From Hypsibius dujardini (taxonomy: Eukaryota > Tardigrada > Eutardigrada > Parachela > Hypsibiidae): a stretch of 21,539 bases of DNA. The stretch lies in NCBI GenBank assembly GCA_001579985.1, contig LRSR01013781.1:1-21539 (forward strand), written 5' to 3'. Positions 10,228-19,127 of this stretch are shown here, in pieces. Under the pieces are notes generated by a model, which was not told where the DNA came from, did not search any database, and saw only the letters and a list, made by a program, of their open reading frames with translations. The translations under genes and the position numbers were made by a program. Numbering within the stretch: the stretch's first letter is position 1; each line of letters begins with the position of its first letter.

Positions 10228-10650
10228 TACAGTCAGCCCCACATTGTTCTCGGTTTGCACAAAAATCAGATGCGCGCATGCGTCGTCTCTTGTGGCAAGC
10301 CGGTTGGGTCAATAAAGGAAACACTGGTTAGACAACCGAAATTTATGTCGCCCACGGCAAACCAACTCGTGCAAAAGATAACGATCACAACATATTTGGG
10401 AAAAATCCCTGTCAAGTTGCACGTATGGTAATGTTATGTGAGCCTGTGGGACTTGTCTCAAATTCACCGAACAGCTCTTTCTAGAGTTGTCTGAAAGTTT
10501 TGATGTTTGATTATTTAGAGTGACGGACGTTTTTGATTGGTTAGTGGGTGTGGTTTGCTTGACCGTAAGTGTGCATCTGGGGGCGGAATTCGCCTTCCTT
10601 TTTATGCAGTAAAAGGCACGTGACCGGAGAACTATGTGGGGCTGACTGTA
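10228..10650. mobile_element. MITE, Tc1/mariner-like, TA target duplication
   Basis: The ends at 10230-10254 and about 10624-10648 are inverted repeats of about 25 bases beginning CAGTCAGCCCCACAT, with one mismatch and one indel. The 419-base element is flanked by TA at 10228-10229 and 10649-10650. TA duplication and CAGT ends match the Tc1/mariner/pogo superfamily. The interior has no transposase frame, so it is a non-autonomous element. It sits about 210 bases upstream of the cyanase start codon. Confidence 0.85.
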
Positions 10651-11249
10651 CTGCCGGTCTGATTTTGATATGGGCTGTTATCGTTCATCTAATCGCTTGA
10701 GTTCCTTCACCGAAACATTTAAGCTCGACCATCATTCACTCATGCCCTCTTCACGTTTTACGCTGTCCCAACAAGAAGCGCTTTGCACTTTTAACTTCTC
10801 ACTTCACTTCCTCCACACAAGCTCAAAACTAAATTGTTTTTGACTGTGACAGATCCTGACATTGATGCTGGTTGCGTTGCCTCGTCTGGGGTGAAGCTTT
10901 ATTTTGTGGGAGTGTTTTTTGCCTCTAACATGCTCAGCGCACCGGCGAAGTCGGTCTCACGGACCGATGACTCTATTGCGGCACCGCACCTCTCCGTCAA
11001 AATATTTAAGTCAAATTTAGTTGGACAAATTCTCCAATTATTGTCTCACGTTTTAGAATGTTAAAAGTACAGCAATGGAGTTACTGTAGCACCCGAAATC
11101 CTCATTATTATTCTTCACATGTAAAATAGTATATTTGATTACTGACCAACTCTGGCCGTTTATAGTCATTGGTCAAGAATGATCATGCCGTGCTGATTAA
11201 AAAATATAAACAATTTTTCTCTGACAATCACTCGATTGAGATTCGATTT

Positions 11250-11278
11250 TCTGTTTATCTGCCTGCCTGCCTTTCTGC

Positions 11279-11312
<34 letters not shown>

Positions 11313-11390
11313 ATCTGTCTGTTTGTATATCTGCCAGCCTGCCTGTCTGCCTCCTGCCGTTTTTCTATCTTTTTGTTTGGCTGGCTGGCT
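11250..11390. repeat. CTGT/CTGC tetranucleotide array
   Basis: A degenerate array of CTGT, CTGC and TTGT units on the plus strand, purest at 11279-11325. It produces spurious Cys/Leu/Ser-rich open frames on the plus strand and Thr/Asp/Arg/Gln-rich ones on the minus strand. Confidence 0.95.
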
Positions 11391-12827
11391 CAATCTCAAT
11401 TATCAGGTAAGATCTCTTATCCCCGCCGCAGCACATATACCTGTAAGGCATTATGACGTACGGCAATCTACGTCTGGAACGGGTGTATTTAAAAAGAAGT
11501 TATATTCCAGAAACCGTAGGAAGTAGATTAACGCTTGTATGTATAGTACCATAAGTGAGCGATCAAGACGACCGCGATAATTAGGTGCACTAGTTAAGGG
11601 TACATAAAAAGCGATCCAAGAAAACTTCATCCGGAATCAACGGCACGCAAAAGTGTGCCTTGCTTTTGGTCAACAAATTACATGTAAACGAGCAGCGTAA
11701 CGCAGCTGCTGGTAATAATTTATAATTAGAATCTAATCCATGACGCATAAGTCGAAAGAATTACATACTTAAAAGGATCGTCCAAGAATGACGTCGGCGC
11801 ATTTAGGGAATGTGTGTGCCCTTGAGGTCCTCTGACAAACGGTGCTAGAGGAAGAAACGTCTTGATATAGTTTTAACGCCACTGTTGGATGCATCCTAAT
11901 GCACTGTAATGCCAGCAGGTCCAATTACCAACCGCTTCATTGATTGGGGTTGCGGGACATTCATTTCCGTCTCTCAAGACCTGGGAAGAATTAAAATATA
12001 AGGCTTGATGTGTTCGTTAAAACCGGCTTTCAAATAAAGGCTTCTGGAACTTGAGCTTCATTGTTTAGCTATGACGGTTGAGGCTATGTGAGTGATATGC
12101 CCAACAACATGTGAACCTGTCGAGGAGGGGAAAGAATCGTAATAATATCGCTGATTTTTCATTCCATTTTGATGAATTGAATAATCAACCTTGCAAACTG
12201 ACCTCTAAAAAACCCATCTTCCATAAATTAATAGTTACTTCACGTCTATATGAAGCAAAATCAGCGTCGATCGTTGGTTGTCGGTCGAGCATGCCGCCAA
12301 ATATCGCGCGCAAATTTCCAGTAAAAAATGCAAAACGCTATCGCTTCTTCCAGACTGACACCGAAGCTCTTGCTTTGCCAGACATGATTATTTACTAGTC
12401 CAATTTCAAGGCCTTCTGCAATCGACCCAGTCTAGTCCAGGCGTCGGGCCGTGAAATAGGGGGCATATTTAACGGGCCCTTGTTGTTGGCTCTAATGTTG
12501 ATCTGTCAAGTTCGAATCATTGTCAATGCGGTGAAGTCAACGGTGAGGAAGTTCCTGGCCAATACGAGGGTCAATCCCGCTCGACCTGCGGCTGTGTTGG
12601 GTCCCACAATCATTAGGATCGTTTGGAGCTTCTTGCGATGGATCCAGTAATTGAATGCCCGTCTTTAAGAGTGCCTAATTCCATGGCCGACAGGTGCAGA
12701 CCAACAATCAGGAGTGGTCGGGTGTGAAATTGTACTTTGATACAGTCAACGTGGTACACTCATTAGCCGAATGGACCGATTAGGGCGTGGCTAGACACCT
12801 CTTTTTTTCAACTCACTCCTCAGCAAT

Positions 12828-12906
12828 AGACAAACAGACAGATAAACAAACAAACAAATAGACAGACAGAAAAAGACGGACACAGAGATACACAGACAGA
12901 GAGACA
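12828..12906. repeat. Degenerate CAGA/CAAA tetranucleotide array
   Basis: CAGA and CAAA units on the plus strand lie just downstream of the transpeptidase gene and its candidate poly(A) signal. Confidence 0.9.
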
Positions 12907-12918
12907 ATAAAAAAGTCA

Positions 12919-12924
12919 TTTATT
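12919..12924 (-). other. Poly(A) signal AATAAA of the transpeptidase gene
   Basis: A canonical AATAAA on the minus strand lies 162 bases past the transpeptidase stop codon and is a good 3'-end candidate. Confidence 0.5.
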
Positions 12925-13085
12925 CCGTGCGGCAATGATTCTTAATTTGGATTATAATTCCCGTGTTATGTTTCCGGTCCGCTGGAAAGGTCATTTGCGG
13001 TCTGTGCAACATGATTCAAGGTTGAAGCATGTCGCAAAGCTGAGCATCTTCAGGCCTTTAAATGTCAGGTCAACGGAGTAAAAGT

Positions 13086-16000
13086 CTATAGTCCGGCGGG
13101 GCTTCCGCCTTTGCGAAAATCACAGTTAGCATGAATTGTCCCGTTGGAAAGGCGGACCACGCCCTGAATTACCGCACTAAAGCCCTCAGTAGCCTGGACA
13201 ACCTTGTGACCTTTTATCTGCAGCGCTTCAATTTCGGTCCTGCTGAAGTTTCGCTCGTATTCCAGCACCATAGGGGACAGTTGGTGGTGCAGCCTGGGTG
13301 CGTCGATAGCTTCCTTGATGGTCTGCCCTAAATATAGGACTCGAAGAAGAACCTGTCAAAATAAACATTTTGGCCAGTTGTCCATTCACTAATGAAATTC
13401 AAGTATTTTTGCACAAAGGAAGAAGCACGGTGATATTTGGCGTTTACAAACATTGGCAACGCCGGAGATGATGCGAGATCCCCCGGAAGCTCCCACGACA
13501 ATTCGGACATCGCCATTGCTGTCAGTTACGACCGTAGGTGACATGCTGGACTGCGGTCGCTTGCCGGGTGCAATGCGGTTCTGCTGGGACGGTGGAAGGC
13601 CGAAAAAATTGGAGGCCGTTGGGTTGGTGGTGAAGTCGTCCATCTCATTGTTGAGGATTATCCCCGTTGATTTCGAGACTCGTTTCGAGCCAAACCTAAG
13701 TTTAAACATTCTCCATTATATTGTTCCTAAACTAAATAGACTAAATTCCTATAGTATAATATGACCGGGCAATGTGCCTATAATATGTTCCTAAATGTCT
13801 GTTTTGTGTGTCTGATTATCTAAATGCCGGCCCGGAATATGTCTGTCTGCCTATCTGTCTGTTTACCCGACTGTCTGTTTGTCTGTCTGTCACTCTGTCT
13901 AGCTGGTGGCCCTCTAAACAACCTATCTTTCTGCTATATGTCTGCCTGACTGATTATCAGCCGGTCTCTACACAATTTAGTTTTCTGTTTTTTACTACTT
14001 TACCGCATGTCCCTATCTAGTTGTCTTATGCTGTAAAACCAATTACTCACTAGGTTAGAATGCTTGGCTGATCAAGTTTGAGCCAAAAATATTGCCTGTG
14101 CATGCAGAGTGGCTCTAAATCAGTCAGCCAAACATTGTGTCCGTGTTCGTATTTATGTGTCTTAAGGCATAAAGAGCATTTTTTTTTACTTACAAGGTGT
14201 TGATGGTAGTGGTAAGAGCAACGGCGTTGCCATCCTTGTCAAGGATAGACATGTGGGAAGTTCCGACCTGTCCGACTGGCGACAGCACTTTCACGCCGTA
14301 GTACGCGGGATCGTTGGACGTGTGGGTCTCCTTGATGAGTTCTTTGGTTTGATGGGCCAGCTCGTGGGACTTTAGTGACTCTACCAACTAAGCAGAAAAC
14401 AAATGCAAATCAAAACGTCATTAATCTTTCGAGTAGTTTTATGGTTTAAAAGGAGAACGCAGTTCCAGAAAATTAAATCATTTAAATTGCATTCAATATA
14501 GACAGCAGATGGAATTATATTACGTTAGATTTGGATGTAGAAATAAAAACGAGATTAACTGCCGGTATTTTTCATACTGCTTATGCAACAGATTCTGACC
14601 TCGTCCACACTTGGCTCGAAAGCGGGATCGCCCAACTTTGTTCTTCTGGCGTAAGCAAATTTCATGGCTTCCACGAACCGCTGGTAGAGGAGGATTTTGT
14701 CGTCGTTTGTCATAGCATTCCAGGAGCTGTTGTTGTACTGGTAATTGTCCATGATGTTGAGGATGAACTGGAGAATGGCACTCCCACCGGGAGGAGGCAT
14801 TCCATAGAGGTTAGTGCCGTCCAGCAACTGTGTGTGAAGGGCGTCGGAGACGGTGACTTTGTAGTTGCTCACATCAGCTAAGGTCATTAATCCCCCTAGA
14901 CAATGTCGAATAAATAATTACCAATTAAATATTCCAAAACGAAATTCTTTAACATTTAGTTTTTAATTTTTAATTGCAAGACTTAAAGTTCAAGGCTTCG
15001 AAATTCATATGTACTTGGGTGAAAATCAAGAAATTTTTTATTTCTTGGAATAATTCATGATTTATGGAATTATTTTTGTACTTTTGTACTCTGGATAAGT
15101 ATTTTAAACTATTTTTATTATAAACTGAACCATCTGGTTTATTTTTGCAATAGTTTCCCTTCAATCTAAAATATCAAAAAATATTAATTTGCCTAGGAAG
15201 AAAGCGATAAAAAGTAGCTACCTCCGCGTTGGATATCATCAACTAGTTGATGGGCAATCTTTCCGCGGTAGAACTCGTCAACACCGGCCTTGTCCTCGGC
15301 AATCATCTGTAGCGTCTCCGCCAAGACGGGGTACTTAATCCGATCTCCTTCCGCGTAGAGTTCTCCGCTTGTTGCATTCTTCATAAAGAGACTCGACAAG
15401 CCTTCATCGAACCCGGATCTAATCAGATGAGCATTCTCTGCTATCGCTCCGGCTAATGCCGCATCCACCGTCACACCCTCCCTGGCCAGAGCGATGGCTG
15501 GCTCCAACAGCTCGGACCAGCTTACTTTTCCACTTCCGAACCGTTTGAAAGCCTCCCAGTACCCGGCAAGTTCACCTGAAGAAAATGCAAAACTTGACAG
15601 TTTACCATGTCCGGATGGTTTTCAAGACTTAAATATATAGTTTAATGTCTATGCATAAAAAATAAGTGTATTTTGTTTGTATGTATATTCAAATGAGTAA
15701 AACATAATAAAACATAGTTCTATTTGCAGTCATTCCTCTAATGTATTATTCAATAATGTGCGGTAACAACCCCATCAACTCTTTTTAAATAGCTTCAACA
15801 ATTATGTTATGTTATATAGCTGTCTAAATATGTGCAGAGTATATACACCATACATCTATACATATATACATTAATGCTTAATATTATTTTTAAAGCTAAA
15901 AATATTTTCGTTAAAAGCTTCCTTAGTTCAAATTACAGGATTGACTTGGAATGTTGGTCCTTCCTCTTAAAATGTCATCTTCGCAGCCAAAGGGACAACG

Positions 16001-16974
16001 TACCTGGGACACCAATTGCTGTCCATCCCAGCAGGGAGGAATAGTTCTTATTGGTCACGTACATCAACTCGGTAGCAGCCCCGGGCGCTACCTCGCGAGC
16101 GTCCAGTGCGGTGGCCTTCTTCGAAGAACGATTGTAAAAGACCATAAAAAATCCCCCACCGAGCCCGCAGCTTTGCGAGTGGAATAGTCCACCACAGAGA
16201 GCCGTTGCGATGGCCGCGTCCGCCGCTGACCCATCTTTCAGTAGAATCTGACTAAACAAAATGTTGTCAATAAATTAGCCAAACTGGACCGTACAACTTA
16301 TTTTGTGAGGAGCTATTAAACCCGTTTAAGGTTATTAACTTGGACATTCATTCATTTACGTTCCATTTACAATTTATCAATATTTTCATTCATGTAGGTT
16401 TCACATGTTTCCTTCCTTCACATGTCAGTCTCGCTCCTGCTCCAGCATAAAAAATCGTAAAGCTTGCACAAGGTCCAAGATTGATAATTACAGTTGACAG
16501 AAATGTTCAAGTGCTTTTCACCCAACTTGTGTCAATTTTTCTCGCAAGTGATCATGCAAGGAAATTACTCTGAAATTACTGTAATCAAATACTACTATAC
16601 AAAGCCGGCTGATGGAAACAATGAGCTTCAGACTAAACGGCCATTTGGGTACATTCGGTTCTTGTTATTGCAGTTAAAAATTTGTACTACAGTAGAAAGC
16701 TAAACAATACACCTGTTTGCGCTTACTTTCCAACTGAAGAGCAATGTGCCGAATCTGCCGCGACGGATTGTAGGTTGTACTTGGCCAGGACGGATGGCGA
16801 CGGTTGGGGAGTCGAGGAGAAGGATGTGCCATTAAAGGGATCCGAGGTTTGCTGGTGGAAGAAGCTTAGCGACGTAGCAGCAAAGCTTTGTTTAGTCCAG
16901 ATGAGACAAAAAGTCAGGCAAATGAGGCTGCTTAGCTCGATCCAACTAGCCCACTGATGAGATAGCCCCGTCAT
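13086..16974 (-). CDS. Gamma-glutamyltranspeptidase (glutathione hydrolase), 7 exons
   Basis: Seven minus-strand exons (16974-16727, 16251-16004, 15575-15222, 14895-14600, 14387-14194, 13695-13452, 13352-13086) join in frame to 616 residues. The enzyme hydrolyses glutathione and other gamma-glutamyl compounds, or transfers the glutamyl group to amino acids, at the outer cell surface. The family precursor cleaves itself at a Thr that becomes the nucleophile, here T425 in VGTSHMS. Substrate-site residues are present: R135 (DAREVAPG), the NNEMDD block (D466), S496-S497 (QSSMSPT) and the GG at 518-519. The N terminus has one hydrophobic stretch at about residues 12-26, fitting a type II membrane anchor as in animal homologues. 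The C terminus ends in the typical DFRKGGSPAG. Introns are 99-498 bases. Most donors are consensus-like; the last, AAT|GTTTGT, is weak but is the only one matching family spacing. Confidence 0.93.
13838..13900. repeat. CTGT tetranucleotide tract in a transpeptidase intron
   Basis: CTGT/CTGC units on the plus strand lie in the intron 13696-14193. Unlike the oxidase and EDEM3-like intron arrays, the transcript sense here is purine-rich (CAGA). Confidence 0.85.
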
Positions 16975-17393
16975 TTTTTGAACAAAAATTCAGGTCGTAT
17001 GCTAAGACAACAGACACAACGAACCACCTGAAAAAAAGTCTAGTGAGTGTGGGTTGCTTTGGCTGGAAGGTGTTTTTTTTCGGCGCGATATTTAACTGGT
17101 TACAACATGACAACCACACCGATAGATGAATATTATGTGCTTCACTGCGCGTATTCGCAGCTTGTGCAAACAAAAGGAAGACAACCGTAAAAGTTGCTCA
17201 GTTCACGTTTGCAACTTGCTGAGTCAAAGTTGCGGCCCGCAGTACAGGTATCCAGTAATAAGGGTGGGAATGAAGCAGTGTTAACTTCTAAGAAAGGACC
17301 AAGACATTACCCAATGTCAACTGCCTTTCCATGAAATAAAAAATTTAAATGGCGAATAACGACTGGAGGCACATAGTTTCACCTAAGGTTTCG

Positions 17394-17487
17394 CTCCAGA
17401 CACCTACTTTTATTTATCGTGAGTCCGGCGACAGCTACTTCATTAGTTAATTAAATACTTGCGTTTGACTCCGGACACCTACTTTTA
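17394..17487. repeat. 19-bp direct repeat pair
   Basis: CTCCAGACACCTACTTTTA at 17394-17412 recurs at 17469-17487 with one mismatch, 75 bases on. A TTTATCG heptamer follows both copies at different distances. It may be the remnant of a duplication or mobile element. Confidence 0.6.
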
Positions 17488-17558
17488 CAAAATACACTTG
17501 TTTTGATTTATCGGCAGCGCAAACAAAGTTCGACATGAAATAAATTAGACAGGCACAA

Positions 17559-17580
17559 CCACATATTCATAAATATGTGG
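17559..17580. repeat. Short AT-rich hairpin
   Basis: CCACATATT (17559-17567) pairs perfectly with AATATGTGG (17572-17580) around a 4-base loop. It has no T-run and no gene end beside it, so no function is assigned. Confidence 0.5.
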
Positions 17581-18059
17581 GATCACTATGTCAGATGACA
17601 ATTACGGTACTTGCATGTCAAATCATCCACGTAGAATCTTTGAATTGAATGGTGCGTCTTTAGTGTCTTTCGATGCGCAGAATCATTGACTAAAATGTCA
17701 TTTGAGCCATCGGTTAGAGTTTCGTCTTGGGCGTTCATAGTGTTAGTGTGGTAACGTCTTACAGAACACATTCTTAGTAAGTAAGACAGGATAACATACG
17801 GCGACTTATGGTGACTTATAGCAAAGTAACAGCTTTTGATCTGCTCCTTCGAAGTGCCATAAAACAACTGGATCGTTTCACTCTACAGTTTGTCAGGCAA
17901 CAAGAGAAAAACTTCTAATTATCTCTTCAGGTTTTTTCAAATTAAATAAGATCATAACTAGGACCAGATCAAATGGAAAAATGCCATATGAACGCTATTT
18001 TTGCTTTAGATTTTTCTGTTTTAGATTTTAGATTTTGAGATTCTTTTATATTTAAGATA

Positions 18060-19045
18060 TCATGCCAATATCAATTGTAAGTAATTGTAAAGGTCTATGG
18101 ATGAAGGGGTCTCTAATGCACCGGGAAGTGCGTCCCACCTATAATCAAACTGGACAATGGAAGGTGGAACGTGCGAGGAATTTAGGTAATCTAGAACGTA
18201 TAAAATATCATAAACGTTGAGTTGATAAGGGAGCGTGAAGGTGAAAACGGGAAGAAAAAGTGAAAGGGGAAGGTGACCGTAAAACGTGAGGCCATAGCAA
18301 ACCTGGAATGCCATTCTGTGGGCCACCATATCCTCGTCTGCATCACATACCCAAGTAGTTTGATTTTGTTGGTTGTAAGTCTCCACAGTCAGCAAAAAGA
18401 CTGACCCGAAGATATGTTATTTTTCAAGTTTCTAAATAAGCGGCAGCGCAAGTATTAAACTATTTAAGAAAAAACATTCCCCATGCATTGGCAGAAAACA
18501 GTACTAAATAGACCGGTAATGTAGCTAATAATGTGCCGAGCGACGGTACGATTTGAGGTGTTGCAAGGATTTTCATCGCCGTCGCTGGGAATAAGACGCT
18601 GGATAGCCTGGTGGGAAGGGGGCAGGGCAGTCGTTACGGTCAATGATCGTTCCGCACTCATTGCTGTTGCAGGGGATTACCGCCGGGCTTGATGAAGCTG
18701 GAATCCCACTAAACGGACCGGCTGTTGTAGCCGTACAATTTCATCTTCATATTGACCCGCTACCAATTTGGACCGCAGCCAAACTTCACCCAATGACTGC
18801 CATTGATCGCAGGGACTCCGTTGACCGGAAAGGGTGAAGAACTTTCTATCGGCTGGAACCTGCCGCACCAACTGAGCCCGATAGTTCGAGTAAACATTAG
18901 ACGAACAACAGTTATTTTTTTCGGAAATCACAGGGGTTTGCCTTTTTCTGTGGTTCTTTTCAATCCCCAGATGTTGATGACCCCTCGGTGGAATCCAGAC
19001 TCATCGTACAGCTTCTTTTTCAACTTACAATTTAATACCTTCTAA
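18060..19045 (-). other. Unassigned coding-looking segment downstream of the EDEM3-like gene
   Basis: Several long minus-strand frames overlap here, with few stops. One, from about 18931 to 18464, is interrupted once, by TAA at 18677-18679. A second, from about 19030 to 18670, reads protein-like stretches such as PAINGSHWVKFGCGPNW and MKMKLYGYNSR but has three stops (one TGA, two TAG). A third contains the cysteine-bearing CNSNECGTIIDRNDC. The segment 18303-18400 looks like an exon, between acceptor GGGTCAG and donor CAG|GTTTGC. I could not join these into one gene or recognise a family. It may be a decayed gene or a spliced gene read wrongly. Base composition is more balanced than in the flanking spacer. 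Confidence 0.25.
19031..19036 (-). other. Candidate poly(A) signal ATTAAA of the EDEM3-like gene
   Basis: ATTAAA on the minus strand lies 92 bases past the proposed EDEM3-like stop codon. It supports ending the gene at 19128. Confidence 0.35.
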
Positions 19046-19127
19046 AGTTCCAAAATTGCAAGGTAAAACAGCTGCGGCTAAGAGTGAATTTTTGTTTAAA
19101 AGAAGATACATGGACGCAATAAAAGTG

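Larger units (their letters stand above)
10651..13085. other. Gene-free region with a CTGT array
   Basis: No gene can be supported between the MITE and the transpeptidase 3' end. A plus-strand frame of 57 codons begins with ATG near 10670 and one of 95 codons ends at 12398, but neither has a recognisable domain. A minus-strand frame at 12395-12664 is described as a finding. Tetranucleotide arrays are listed separately. Confidence 0.4.
16975..18059. other. Gene-free spacer
   Basis: No supported gene was found. A minus-strand frame at 17586-17867 is open for 93 codons but has no recognisable motif. The spacer contains a 19-base direct repeat and a small hairpin, listed separately. Confidence 0.4.

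Noticed and set aside
11166-11526. Overlapping open frames on both strands rich in CLSV or TDRQ
   Set aside because: They are produced by the tetranucleotide array at 11250-11390, with no protein family likeness.
12505-12525. GTTCGAATC resembling a tRNA T-loop
   Set aside because: The flanking bases do not pair as a T-stem and no anticodon or acceptor arms are found.
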